From the NCBI RefSeq assembly GCF_001676875.1, contig NZ_JYKA01000004.1:124001-188000 (forward strand): 64,000 nucleotides of DNA. Reading direction: 5' to 3'. The DNA is from Chromobacterium subtsugae. Its GTDB lineage: Bacteria > Pseudomonadota > Gammaproteobacteria > Burkholderiales > Chromobacteriaceae. The translations under genes and the position numbers were made by a program. Below the pieces are notes generated by a model. That model did not search any database, was not told the DNA's origin, and worked only from the letters and a program-made list of their open reading frames with translations. Positions 1-8,272 of the stretch are shown here, one piece after another (position 1 is the first letter of the stretch; each line of letters begins with the position of its first letter).

Positions 1-1009
1 CTGGCTCAGCGGCCTGTCGCTGTTCTTCGCTCTCACCGCGCCGTGGTTCGTGCTGGTTTCGGAACGCAACGCCGATTTCGCCCATTTCTTCTTCATCCGC
101 GAGCACTTCGAGCGCTTCCTCACCACCGAGCACAAGCGCACCGGCGCGCCCTGGTATTTCGTGCCCTACCTGATTCTGGGCCTGTTGCCGTGGACCACCT
201 TGCTACCGCGCCTCGTCAAGGATGCCTGGGCCGATCGCGCCGCCGGCCTGCGCATCGGCCGCCTGCTGTTGATCTGGTGCGTGTTCATCTTCGCCTTCTT
301 CAGCAAGTCCAGCTCCAAGCTGCCGTCCTACATCCTGCCGATGTTCCCGGCGCTGGCGCTGATGCTGGCCTATAGCTTCGGCCGGATGCGGCCGGCAGAG
401 CTGAAAAAGCATATCCTCCTGCCCGCGCTGCTGTGGCTGGCGCTGCTGGCCGCCTGGCCGTTCGCCGGCCGCTTCGCCAACCAGGATTCGCCGCTGGACG
501 TGATCCAGCCCTTCGCGCACTTCATCGCCGCCGGCGCGGCGGTGTTTTTGCTCGGCTCGATTTACGCCTGGCGCGCGCTGGGGCAACAGCGGATGCTGGC
601 CGCCATCGCCGCGTTGTCCTTCGGCAGCCTGATCGCCGTCACCTTGGCCGCCAGCGGCCACGACAGCTACGGCCGGCTCAAGGGCAGCAAGGAAATCGTC
701 AAGCAAATCCAGCCCTACCTGACGGCGGACAGCGAAGTCTACTCGGTGCGCTACTACGATCAAACCTTCCCCTATTACGTGGGCAGGCCGGTCAAACTGG
801 TGGATTTCGTCGATGAGTTCGAGTTCGGCGAGGGACAGGAGCCGCAGCGCTGGATGCCGCGGCTGGAGCAGTTCACCGCCGCCTGGCGCGCCGCGCCCAA
901 GGCAGTGGCGATGCTGACCGACGGCACCTTCCAGGAATTGCAAAAGCAAGGCCTGCCGATGAAAGTGATTTATCAGGACCCGCGGCGGATGGTGGTGGCG
1001 AAGCCTTAG
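1..1009 (+). CDS. arnT: ArnT-like lipid A L-Ara4N transferase, 3' part only
   Basis: This is the C-terminal part of a GT39-type membrane glycosyltransferase; the reading frame is open from base 2 and the start lies outside the window. ArnT moves 4-amino-4-deoxy-L-arabinose from undecaprenyl phosphate to lipid A on the periplasmic face of the inner membrane, which lowers binding of cationic peptides. About 335 residues remain, against roughly 550 for the whole enterobacterial protein. Visible features are several hydrophobic segments, a periplasmic loop resembling those of the PMT/ArnT family (ERNADF...FFFIREHFERF) and a soluble C-terminal domain. The following arnB, arnC, arnA-type and arnD genes fix the assignment. 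Unusually, arnT comes at the front of the cluster rather than after arnA and arnD. Confidence 0.88.
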   Translation, partial: WLSGLSLFFALTAPWFVLVSERNADFAHFFFIREHFERFLTTEHKRTGAPWYFVPYLILGLLPWTTLLPRLVKDAWADRAAGLRIGRLLLIWCVFIFAFFSKSSSKLPSYILPMFPALALMLAYSFGRMRPAELKKHILLPALLWLALLAAWPFAGRFANQDSPLDVIQPFAHFIAAGAAVFLLGSIYAWRALGQQRMLAAIAALSFGSLIAVTLAASGHDSYGRLKGSKEIVKQIQPYLTADSEVYSVRYYDQTFPYYVGRPVKLVDFVDEFEFGEGQEPQRWMPRLEQFTAAWRAAPKAVAMLTDGTFQELQKQGLPMKVIYQDPRRMVVAKP

Positions 1010-1010
1010 C

Positions 1011-1049
1011 CCCCTCTCCCCCAGCCCCTTTCCCCCCAGGGGAGAGGGG
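1011..1049. repeat. CCCCTCTCCCC stem-loop repeat between arn genes
   Basis: An 11-bp perfect inverted repeat (cccctctcccc at 1011-1021, ggggagagggg at 1039-1049) starts two bases after the arnT stop codon. No T-tract follows it, and the operon continues 23 bases later. It therefore looks like a dispersed intergenic palindrome rather than a terminator. It may affect mRNA stability or partial attenuation, which is inference. Confidence 0.7.
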
Positions 1050-1071
1050 AGTACGTTTTGGATAGGAATGC

Positions 1072-1443
1072 ATGAAACTGATTGAATTCGGATTGATACT
1101 GTTCGGCGTGCTGCTCAACGCCGCCGCGCAGCTGTGTTTGAAAGCCGGCGTGCGCCAGATCGGCCACTTCGACTTTTCCGCCGCCAACGCGCTGCCGATA
1201 GGCTGGTCGCTGGCCACCAACCTGCCCATCATCGGCGGCCTGTCCTGCTACGCGGTCAGCGTGGTGGTATGGATCATGGCGCTGTCGCGGGTGGAAGTCA
1301 GCGTGGCCTACCCGATGCTGTCCATCGGCTACGTGGTCAACGCGCTGCTCGCCTACTGGATGTTCGGCGAAGCGCTGGCCGCGCAAAAACTCATCGGCAT
1401 CGCCGTGATCATCGTCGGCGTGGTGCTGGTCGCCCGCAGCTGA
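1072..1443 (+). CDS. Small EamA/SMR-type membrane protein, probable L-Ara4N-phosphoundecaprenol flippase subunit
   Basis: This 123-residue protein has four predicted membrane helices and belongs to the small multidrug resistance/EamA fold. It contains the AYPMLS motif shared by ArnE and ArnF, which flip undecaprenyl-phosphate-L-Ara4N across the inner membrane. Enterobacteria use an ArnE/ArnF heterodimer, but only one such gene is visible here, so it may act as a homodimer or pair with a distant partner. It lies between arnT and arnB in the same direction, which supports the role. The N-terminal helix (about residues 5-25) and the last helix (about 102-120) are clear. I leave the symbol empty because I cannot tell ArnE from ArnF. 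Confidence 0.8.
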   Translation: MKLIEFGLILFGVLLNAAAQLCLKAGVRQIGHFDFSAANALPIGWSLATNLPIIGGLSCYAVSVVVWIMALSRVEVSVAYPMLSIGYVVNALLAYWMFGEALAAQKLIGIAVIIVGVVLVARS

Positions 1444-1457
1444 CATAGAGGTTAGAC

Positions 1458-2582
1458 ATGGAATTTCTGCCCTTCACCCGTCCCGCGATAGACGAGGACA
1501 CCATCGCCGCCGTCGGCGAGGTGCTGCGCTCCGGCTGGATCACCACCGGCCCGCGCTGCCAGCAACTGGAAGCCGAGCTGTCGGCCTTTTGCGGCGGCCG
1601 CCCGGTGCGGCTGGTCTCCTCCGCCACCGCCGCGCTGGAGATGGCGCTGCAAATCGCCGGCGTCGGCCCCGGCGACGAAGTGATCACCTGCCCGCTGAGC
1701 TGGGTGGCCACCGCCAACGTGATTTTGAAAGTCGGCGCCACGCCGGTATTCGTCGACGCCGACCCGACCAGCCGCAACATCGACCTGGCCAAGGTTGAAG
1801 CCGCGATCACCCCGCGCACCCGCGCCATCATCCCGGTGGACCTGGCCGGCCTGCCGGTGGACCGCGAGCGCCTGTACGACATCGCCCGCCGCCATGGCTT
1901 GCGCGTGGTGGAAGACGCCGCCCAATCCATGGGCGCCAGCTGGCAGGGCAAGCGCATCGGCATGGAAGGCGACCTGGTGTCGTTCAGCTTCCACGCCAAC
2001 AAGAACATGACCAGCGGCGAAGGCGGCTGCCTGGTGCTGAACAACGCCGACGAGGCGCGGCTGTTCGAAAAGCTGCGGCTGCAGGGCGTCACCCGGCTGC
2101 CGGACGGCACCATGGACGTGGACGTGCTGGGCGGCAAGGCCAACCTCACCGACATCGCCGCCGCCATCGGCCTCGGCCAATTGAAAAAACTGGACGGCTT
2201 CAACGCCCGCCGCCGCGAGCTGGCCAAGCTGTATTTTGCGCATTTCGACCGTGAACTGGGCTGCGAGCTGCCGCCGGCCGACTTCGAGCAGAGCAACTGG
2301 CACATGTTCCAGCCGCTGCTGCCGCTGGCCCGCATGAGCATCAGCCGCGGCGAGTTCATCGCCCGGATGAAGGCCGAACAGATCGGCGTCGGCGTGCATT
2401 ACCCAGCCATGCACTTGTTCACCCTGTTCCGCGCCAAAGGCTACGCCGAGGGCGACTACCCGGCAGCCGAAGACATCGGCGCGCGCACCGTCACTCTGCC
2501 GCTGTTCCCGGCGATGCGCGACGACGACGTGGCGCGCGTCTGCGCCGCCTTCAGCCGCGTGCTGCGTCCTGTTTTAAGCTGA
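1458..2582 (+). CDS. arnB: UDP-L-Ara4O aminotransferase ArnB
   Basis: This is a DegT/DnrJ/EryC1-family PLP aminotransferase of 374 residues, close to the usual length of ArnB. It converts UDP-4-keto-pentose to UDP-L-Ara4N with glutamate as amino donor, in the cytoplasm. The PLP lysine is K182 in the segment SFHANKNMTSGEGG, which matches the equivalent FSFHAxKN block of enterobacterial ArnB. The VEDAAQS motif near residue 151 carries the usual cofactor-binding aspartate. The start is supported by agaggttag upstream of the ATG. It sits 14 bases after the flippase gene and 5 bases before arnC, so the genes are surely one operon. Confidence 0.95.
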   Translation: MEFLPFTRPAIDEDTIAAVGEVLRSGWITTGPRCQQLEAELSAFCGGRPVRLVSSATAALEMALQIAGVGPGDEVITCPLSWVATANVILKVGATPVFVDADPTSRNIDLAKVEAAITPRTRAIIPVDLAGLPVDRERLYDIARRHGLRVVEDAAQSMGASWQGKRIGMEGDLVSFSFHANKNMTSGEGGCLVLNNADEARLFEKLRLQGVTRLPDGTMDVDVLGGKANLTDIAAAIGLGQLKKLDGFNARRRELAKLYFAHFDRELGCELPPADFEQSNWHMFQPLLPLARMSISRGEFIARMKAEQIGVGVHYPAMHLFTLFRAKGYAEGDYPAAEDIGARTVTLPLFPAMRDDDVARVCAAFSRVLRPVLS

Positions 2583-2587
2583 GACCC

Positions 2588-3535
2588 ATGAATACAAGCA
2601 TCCATCTTTCCGTCGTCATCCCGGTCTACAACGAGCAGGACGTGCTGCAGGCGCTGTTCGACCGCCTGTACCCGGCGCTGGACGCGCTGAACGTGCGCTA
2701 CGAGATCGTGTTCATCAACGACGGCAGCCGCGACAAGAGCGTGGCCATGCTGTCCGAGCAATTCAACCTGCGCCCCGATGTCACCCGGGTGGTGCTGTTC
2801 AACGGCAACTTCGGCCAGCACCGGGCCATCCTGGCCGGCTTCGAGCACAGCCGCGGCGAACGGGTGGTGACGCTGGACGCCGACCTGCAAAACCCGCCGG
2901 AAGACATCGCCGTGCTGCTGGCCGAAATGGACAAGGGCCACGACTACGTCGGCTCCATCCGCCGCCAACGCAACGACAGCCTGTGGCGCCACCTGGCCAG
3001 CCGGGCGATGAACCGCCTGCGCGAGAAGCTCACCCGCATCAAGATGACCGACCAGGGCTGCATGATGCGCGCCTACAGCCGCCGCATCATCGACACCATC
3101 AACCAGTGCAACGAGCTGCACACCTTCATCCCGGCGCTGGCCTACCAGTTCGCGCAGAACCCCACCGAGGTGACGGTCGGCCACGAGGAGCGCTTCGCCG
3201 GCGAATCCAAATACTCGCTGTACAGCCTGATCCGCCTGAACTTCGACCTGATGACCGGCTTCTCGCTGGTGCCGCTGCAGTGGTTCTCGCTGATGGGCAT
3301 GGCCATTTCCGCCGGCTCCGGCCTGCTGGTGGCCTACATGCTGCTGCGCCGCCTGTTCCTGGGTCCGGAAGAAGGCGGCCTGTTCACGCTGTTCGCCATC
3401 GCCTTCTTCCTGATCGGCATCGCGCTGTTCGGCATCGGCCTGCTGGGCGAATACATCGGCCGCATCTACCAGGAAGTCCGCGCCCGCCCGCGCTACGTGA
3501 TCCAGGCGGTGCTGGAGCAAGGGGACAAGCGATGA
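2588..3535 (+). CDS. arnC: Undecaprenyl-phosphate Ara4FN transferase ArnC
   Basis: This family 2 glycosyltransferase has 315 residues and two C-terminal membrane helices (roughly 230-255 and 265-295). ArnC transfers the formylated aminoarabinose from UDP to undecaprenyl phosphate at the cytoplasmic face. The N-terminal GT-A domain starts with SVVIPVYNE, has NDGSRD near residue 44, and carries the DAD metal-binding motif at D97-D99, followed by QNPPED. Its stop codon overlaps the next start in an ATGA arrangement (3532-3535), so the formyltransferase is translationally coupled to it. Confidence 0.95.
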   Translation: MNTSIHLSVVIPVYNEQDVLQALFDRLYPALDALNVRYEIVFINDGSRDKSVAMLSEQFNLRPDVTRVVLFNGNFGQHRAILAGFEHSRGERVVTLDADLQNPPEDIAVLLAEMDKGHDYVGSIRRQRNDSLWRHLASRAMNRLREKLTRIKMTDQGCMMRAYSRRIIDTINQCNELHTFIPALAYQFAQNPTEVTVGHEERFAGESKYSLYSLIRLNFDLMTGFSLVPLQWFSLMGMAISAGSGLLVAYMLLRRLFLGPEEGGLFTLFAIAFFLIGIALFGIGLLGEYIGRIYQEVRARPRYVIQAVLEQGDKR

Positions 3536-4455
3536 GCCGCGCCGTCGTCTTCGCCTACCACAATGTCGGCGTGCGCTGCCTGAAAGCGCTGATCGGCCGC
3601 GGCGTGGAAGTAGCGCTGGTGGTGACCCACCAGGACAACCCCAACGAAAACATCTGGTTCCAGAGCGTGGCGCAAACCGCGCGCGAGCATGGCATCCCGG
3701 TGATCACGCCGGACGATCCGAACACGCCGGAAGTGGCGGCGCAGGTTGAAGCCTGCCGGGCCGACTTCCTGTTCTCCTTCTACTACCGCCACATGCTGAA
3801 GGCGCCGCTGCTGGAGGCCGTCAAGCGCGGCGCGTACAATATGCACGGCTCGCTGCTGCCCAAGTACCGCGGCCGGGTGCCGATCAACTGGGCCGTCATC
3901 CACGGCGAAACCGAAACCGGCGCCACGCTGCATCAAATGAACGTGAAGCCGGACAATGGCCCCATCGTCGACCAGATGGCGGTGCCCATCCTGCCCGACG
4001 ACAGCGCCGACGAAGTGTTCTCCAAGGTGACGGTGGCGGCGGAGATGGTGCTGTGGCGCAGCCTGCCCGGTTTGATGGACGGCAGCGCGCCGCATGTTCA
4101 GCAAGACCTGAGCCTGGGCGGCTACTTCGGCGGCCGCAAGCCGGAAGACGGCCGCATCGACGCGCAGGCGCCGGCCCGGCGGCTGCATGATTTCGTGCGC
4201 GCGCTGACCCTGCCCTTCCCCGGTGCCTTTGCCGACACCCGCGCCGGCCGCCTGCTGTTGTGGAAAACCCTGCCGGCCGGCCAGGCCGCGCCGGCTGGAG
4301 CCGCCGAGCTGTACCGCGAAGACGGCCGCCTGTGGCTGCGCTGCGCCGACGGCGGCCGCCTGGCGGTGCTGCGCGCCGAACTGGCCGGACAGGCGCTGGA
4401 CGCCGGCAATTTCGCCGCGCTGGCCGGCGGCGACGCGCTGCCCCTGGGCGGCTAA
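3532..4455 (+). CDS. arnA: UDP-L-Ara4N formyltransferase (stand-alone ArnA N-terminal domain)
   Basis: This 307-residue protein matches the N-terminal formyltransferase half of the two-domain ArnA and ends just where the dehydrogenase half would begin. It uses N10-formyltetrahydrofolate to formylate UDP-L-Ara4N. The catalytic triad is visible as N103 and H105 in AYNMHGSLLPKYRG and D141 in KPDNGP, equivalent to N102, H104 and D140 of the E. coli enzyme. The start overlaps the arnC stop (ATGA). The next gene encodes the missing dehydrogenase half after a 45-base gap. Some annotations would use another symbol for a split protein. Confidence 0.92.
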   Translation: MSRAVVFAYHNVGVRCLKALIGRGVEVALVVTHQDNPNENIWFQSVAQTAREHGIPVITPDDPNTPEVAAQVEACRADFLFSFYYRHMLKAPLLEAVKRGAYNMHGSLLPKYRGRVPINWAVIHGETETGATLHQMNVKPDNGPIVDQMAVPILPDDSADEVFSKVTVAAEMVLWRSLPGLMDGSAPHVQQDLSLGGYFGGRKPEDGRIDAQAPARRLHDFVRALTLPFPGAFADTRAGRLLLWKTLPAGQAAPAGAAELYREDGRLWLRCADGGRLAVLRAELAGQALDAGNFAALAGGDALPLGG

Positions 4456-4500
4456 ACAGAATTCGACTATTCCGCCTGCGGGCGAACGAGGAAAACCCAA

Positions 4501-5543
4501 TGAAAAAAGTACTGATCCTGGGCGTGAACGGCTTCATCGGCCACCACCTGACCAAACGCATCATCGAGACCACCGACTGGCACATCTACGGCATGGACAT
4601 GCACGATGACCGCGTGGCCGAATGGAAAGACCACCCGCGCTTCCACTTCTTCGAAGGCGACATCACCATCAACAAGGAGTGGATCGAATACCACGTGAAG
4701 AAGTGCGACGTGGTGCTGCCGCTGGTGGCCATCGCCACCCCGTCCACCTACGTCAACAACCCGCTGCGCGTGTTCGAACTGGACTTCGAGGCCAACCTGC
4801 CCATCGTCCGCCAGTGCGTGCAGTACAAGAAGCATCTGGTATTCCCGTCCACCTCCGAAGTCTACGGCATGTGCCACGACGACGAGTTCGACCCGGAAAA
4901 CTCCGAACTGATCTGCGGCCCGATCAGCAAGCCGCGCTGGATCTACTCCTGCTCCAAGCAGCTGATGGACCGCGTGATCCACGCCTACGGCATGCAGGAA
5001 GGCCTGAACTACACGCTGTTCCGCCCGTTCAACTGGATCGGCGGCGGCCTGGACAACATCAACACGCCGAAGGAAGGCTCCAGCCGCGTGATCACCCAGT
5101 TCCTGGGCCACATCGTGCGCGGCGAAACCATCAAGCTGGTTGACGGCGGCCACCAGAAGCGCGCGTTCACCTATGTCGACGACGGCATCGCCGCGCTGAT
5201 GAAGATCATCGAGAACAAGGACGGCAAGGCTTCCGGCCAGATCTACAACATCGGCAACCCGGCCAACAACTACTCGATCCGCGAACTGTCGCAAATGATG
5301 CTGGACCTGGCCCGCGTCTACCCGGAATACCAGCTCAACGCCGATCAGGTGAAGGTGGAGGAAACCACCTCCGGCGCCTACTACGGCAAGGGCTACCAGG
5401 ACGTGCAGAACCGCGTGCCCAAGATCAGCAACACCATGGCCGACCTGGACTGGAAGCCGACCGTCACCATGGCCGACGCGCTCAAAGGCATCTACGACTA
5501 CTACCGCGACCAAGTCGCCGCCAGCCGCGACCTGTCGGAGTAA
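4501..5543 (+). CDS. UDP-glucuronate oxidative decarboxylase (stand-alone ArnA C-terminal domain)
   Basis: This is a 347-residue extended SDR enzyme matching the C-terminal half of ArnA. It oxidises and decarboxylates UDP-glucuronate to UDP-4-keto-pentose, the ArnB substrate. The NAD-binding GVNGFIG is at residues 8-14. The STSEVYG block places the catalytic serine and glutamate at S119 and E120, and Y149xxxK153 forms the SDR dyad. A YYGKGYQDVxxR block keeps the arginine that E. coli ArnA uses for decarboxylation. Some genomes annotate this type as UDP-4-keto-pentose/UDP-xylose synthase. It ends the first part of the operon and is followed by a terminator at 5577. Confidence 0.93.
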
Positions 5544-5576
5544 TATCGGCGCAGGCCGAACTTCGGCCCCTCGCAG

Positions 5577-5612
5577 TGCCGCTCATTCCCGCAAGGGGTG
5601 GGCGGCATTTTT
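5577..5612 (+). terminator. Rho-independent terminator after the split arnA pair
   Basis: A hairpin with outer arms tgccgc (5577-5582) and gcggca (5602-5607), extended inward by G-C and wobble pairs around a gcaa loop, is followed directly by ttttt. It lies 33 bases after the dehydrogenase stop, so arnD probably needs readthrough or its own promoter. Confidence 0.8.
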
Positions 5613-5919
5613 CATGCCTGAAACCCTATGGTGTCCGCTGCGCGGACAGATATTTGCATGGCGGAGGCTGCCCGCCGGGCAGGTCAGGGAGCTGTCTCGC
5701 CAGCTCCCCGACCCCCCCAGGCGACCCCTCAGCCCGAGAAACCCCGGCAAAACAGCCCGAGCCCAGGTGCCGCCGATCAAAAAAACGGCGGCTTAAAAGC
5801 CCCTGGCCTCAGGCTGTTTTACCGGCACGGGCAGAAGGGGATAATGGCAGCTCCCGACAAACCATTCGCTACATTCGATCCCTGCAGGCAATCCTGACGA
5901 AAAGCATCGATAGTCCGCC
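5613..5919. other. Non-coding gap before the GrpB-family gene
   Basis: This stretch holds no ORF with coding character. It has several short GC-rich inverted repeats, an oligo-A run near 5778, and should contain the promoter of the grpB-like and arnD genes. I could not pick out a convincing -35/-10 pair. Confidence 0.4.
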
Positions 5920-6465
5920 ATGACTACCCATATAGACATCTGCGCCTACAACCCAGCCTGGCCTCCCCGCTTCCAGGTGGAACGGCTGCGGATACTGGCC
6001 GCGCTGGGCCCGCTGGCCTGCGCCTGCCGGATCGAACACATCGGCAGCACCGCGGTGCCCGGCCTCGCCGCCAAACCCGTCATCGACATCATGCTGGGGC
6101 TGCCGAAGCTAAACGATCTCGAACCGTATTTCCCAGCGCTGGCCGCCGCCGGCTTCCACCGCCAGCCGCAAATGGCCGCCGCCATGCCGGACCGGCATTA
6201 TTTCACCCAGCCCGTCCTGCCGCCGCGTCAGGCTCACCTGCATGCCGTGGCGCTGGATTCGGACTTTTGGCGCGACAAGCTAGCCTTCCGCGACGCGCTG
6301 CGCGCCGACGGCCATCTTGCGGAACACTATGCCGATTTGAAACGGCGGCTGGCGGTCACCCACGGCGGCGACCGCGCCGCCTACACCGATGCCAAGAGCG
6401 GCTTTATCGCCTCCGTGTTGGCGATGACAGCCGGAAAACCGCACGGCAAGTCCGCAACACGGTAA
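5920..6465 (+). CDS. GrpB-family (UPF0157) nucleotidyltransferase-fold protein
   Basis: This 181-residue protein has the GrpB/UPF0157 signature: YNPAWPPRFQ near the start, then IEHIGSTAVPGLAAKPVIDIML. That block resembles the GS and DxD-like active-site part of nucleotidyltransferase folds. A second conserved part, HLHAVALDSDFWRDKLAFRDALR, is near residues 106-128. The biochemical role of the family is poorly known; some members have been linked to coenzyme A metabolism as fusions. It lies between the arnA pair and arnD, 39 bases before arnD, so it is probably co-transcribed with arnD. That placement in an arn operon is unexpected, and I infer no direct role in lipid A modification. Confidence 0.85.
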   Translation: MTTHIDICAYNPAWPPRFQVERLRILAALGPLACACRIEHIGSTAVPGLAAKPVIDIMLGLPKLNDLEPYFPALAAAGFHRQPQMAAAMPDRHYFTQPVLPPRQAHLHAVALDSDFWRDKLAFRDALRADGHLAEHYADLKRRLAVTHGGDRAAYTDAKSGFIASVLAMTAGKPHGKSATR

Positions 6466-6504
6466 ACTCGCCGGCGATTCCGAATACTTGAACCTGCCAC
6501 AACA

Positions 6505-7404
6505 ATGAAAAAACTCGCCCTGAAGATAGACGTCGATACCTGGCGCGGCACCCGCGAAGGCGTGCCGCTGCTGGTGGACATGCTCAAACGTCGCCAGGCG
6601 AACGCCACCTTCCTGTTCAGCCTGGGCCCGGACCACACCGGCCGCGCCATCAAGCGCGTGTTCCGCCCCGGCTTCCTGTCCAAGGTGTCGCGCACTTCGG
6701 TCGTCGAACACTACGGCATCCGCACCCTGCTGTACGGCACCGTGCTGCCGGGCCCCGACATCGGCAAGCGCGAGGCCGCGCTGCTCAGAAGCGTGCGCGA
6801 CGCCGGCTTCGAAGTGGGCATTCATTGCTGGGACCACATCAAGTGGCAAGACCATGTCGCCGGCGAAGACGCGGTGTGGACCCGCGCCGAAATGCATAAG
6901 GCGGCGCGCCGCTTTCAGGAAATCTTCGGCGAGCCGCCGCGCACCCACGGCGCCGCCGGCTGGCAGATCAACGACGCCGCGCTGGCTTACCAGCAGGAAC
7001 TGGGCATGCTGTACGCGTCCGACGGCCGCGGCACCCACCCGTTCCAGCCGGTGGACGCCGCCGGCCGCAACCTGGGCGTGCCGCAGCTGCCCACCACGCT
7101 GCCGACGCTGGACGAGCTGATCGGCCTGAACGGCCTGACCAACGACAATGTCCACGAACACCTGCTGCGGCTGACCGAAACCGCGCCGGACACCGGCCAC
7201 GTCTACACGCTGCATGCCGAGCTGGAAGGCATGCGTCTGGCCGAAACCTTCGAGCGCCTGCTGCAAGGCTGGCAGGAGCAAGGCTACCAGCTGGTCAGCT
7301 GCCTGGACCTCTTCAACAGCCTGGACCGCGCCGCGCTGCCCAACGGCCGGGTGGCGATGGGAGAAATCCCCGGCCGCAGCGGCACGCTGGCGCTGCAGGC
7401 ATAA
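6505..7404 (+). CDS. arnD: Ara4FN-phosphoundecaprenol deformylase ArnD
   Basis: This 299-residue NodB-type polysaccharide deacetylase removes the formyl group from undecaprenyl-phosphate-Ara4FN at the membrane before the sugar is flipped. The first motif, KIDVDTW with the metal and base aspartates, is at residues 7-13. The second, VGIHCWDHIKWQDH, carries the metal-binding histidines near residues 111-121. The THGAAGWQ block near 149 is also typical of ArnD. The length equals that of enterobacterial ArnD. It is the last arn gene and is followed by a clear terminator. It is separated from the other arn genes by the terminator at 5577 and the GrpB-like gene, so it may be transcribed separately. 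Confidence 0.95.
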   Translation: MKKLALKIDVDTWRGTREGVPLLVDMLKRRQANATFLFSLGPDHTGRAIKRVFRPGFLSKVSRTSVVEHYGIRTLLYGTVLPGPDIGKREAALLRSVRDAGFEVGIHCWDHIKWQDHVAGEDAVWTRAEMHKAARRFQEIFGEPPRTHGAAGWQINDAALAYQQELGMLYASDGRGTHPFQPVDAAGRNLGVPQLPTTLPTLDELIGLNGLTNDNVHEHLLRLTETAPDTGHVYTLHAELEGMRLAETFERLLQGWQEQGYQLVSCLDLFNSLDRAALPNGRVAMGEIPGRSGTLALQA

Positions 7405-7425
7405 GCCGCGCATCGCCCTCAAGAC

Positions 7426-7449
7426 AAAACCCGCCAATTGGCGGGTTTT
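7426..7449 (+). terminator. Terminator after arnD
   Basis: A perfect palindrome, aaaacccgcc / ggcgggtttt around an aatt loop, lies 22 bases after the arnD stop. It has A-tracts and T-tracts on both sides and can work in both directions, so it could also end the minus-strand DUF805 gene. Confidence 0.9.
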
Positions 7450-7468
7450 CGCATATTGGGCTAGCCAC

Positions 7469-7822
7469 TCACGCGTCTTTTGGCGAAGGGCCATACTGAT
7501 TGTCGCCCGCTTGGCTATCCTGGCAATGAAACACCAGCAAAACGATGGCGCCGACCACAGGAATGAACAAGATCCACATCCACCAGCCGCTGCGGCCGAT
7601 ATCGTGCAAACGGCGCATCGACACGCCTATGGTAGGCAACACTAGCGCCAGCGAATAAAGATTCGTCAGCCACCGATTGTGATCGCCGAACACATCATGC
7701 TGAACAACCAGCAGCATGAGGCTGATGATCAGATTGGTCAGCACGAAATACCAATACTCCTGACGTCGCGCGCGGCCGCGGAACACCGCGTACTTGGACA
7801 AAACTGAGAAATACCAATGCAT
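7469..7822 (-). CDS. DUF805 (YhaH-type) membrane protein
   Basis: The 117-residue protein starts at MHWYFSVLSKY and has the DUF805 hallmarks: YAVFRGRARRQEYWYFVL at the N-terminus and RRLHDIGRSGWWMWI in the second half. Three hydrophobic helices are visible, near residues 25-43, 55-70 and 79-100. The family is widespread in inner membranes and its function is unknown. I prefer the start at 7822 because family members begin close to this WYF motif. A longer in-frame start at 7885 would add 21 unrelated residues. Confidence 0.85.
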   Translation of the reverse strand: MHWYFSVLSKYAVFRGRARRQEYWYFVLTNLIISLMLLVVQHDVFGDHNRWLTNLYSLALVLPTIGVSMRRLHDIGRSGWWMWILFIPVVGAIVLLVFHCQDSQAGDNQYGPSPKDA

Positions 7823-7971
7823 CGTGATTCGCTTTTCAGATTCGCGGACAGGCACGCATGCTGATGCCGCGCCGCAGGACTCCATTTCAAGACATGCCTT
7901 TGCATGCTACAAGCATGCTAATGCCATGTAAATGAGCATCCTATGCTCTCGAACCATCCAGGAGCCTCACC

Positions 7972-8217
7972 GTGGAGATCGCCCAAATCGAACGCCTACT
8001 GCTGATCAACCTGGCCTTTCATTACGCCATCCTGATCCTCTGGTTTGGCGTTTTTCATTGCTTCCACGGCTGGCTGTACCGGCTGCACAGCCGCTGGTTC
8101 CGCTTGTCCGAACCGGCCTTCGACCTGCTGAACTACGGCGGCATCGGCCTCTATAAAATCCTGGTTCTGGTGTTCAACCTGGCGCCGCTCTTGGCGCTGT
8201 GGCTGACCGGGTCCTGA
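7972..8217 (+). CDS. Small two-helix membrane protein (DUF6868-like)
   Basis: This 81-residue protein starts with GTG at 7972, preceded by aggag at 7960-7964. It has two hydrophobic stretches, residues 8-30 and 59-79, around a short basic aromatic loop (HGWLYRLHSRWFRLS). It resembles small proteins I recall being grouped as DUF6868, but I cannot confirm that. Both termini probably face the same side of the inner membrane. It stands alone, divergent from the DUF805 gene and convergent with the nucleoid protein gene. The function is unknown. Confidence 0.7.
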   Translation: MEIAQIERLLLINLAFHYAILILWFGVFHCFHGWLYRLHSRWFRLSEPAFDLLNYGGIGLYKILVLVFNLAPLLALWLTGS

Positions 8218-8220
8218 AAA

Positions 8221-8252
8221 CAAAACGGCGGCGGTCGAATGACCGCCGCCGT
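8221..8252 (-). terminator. Terminator between convergent genes
   Basis: A perfect 12-bp stem (acggcggcggtc at 8225-8236, gaccgccgccgt at 8241-8252) with loop gaat has an A-run on its left. This reads as a hairpin followed by T residues for the minus-strand gene that ends at 8273, and it may also stop the plus-strand gene ending at 8217. Confidence 0.85.
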
Positions 8253-8272
8253 CCGGCATGCGACGCGTCGCT

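Noticed and set aside
203-949. Long open frames on the opposite strand of most GC-rich genes
   Set aside because: They mirror the third-position GC bias of the real genes, have low-complexity His/Gln/Arg-rich products and lack ribosome binding sites.
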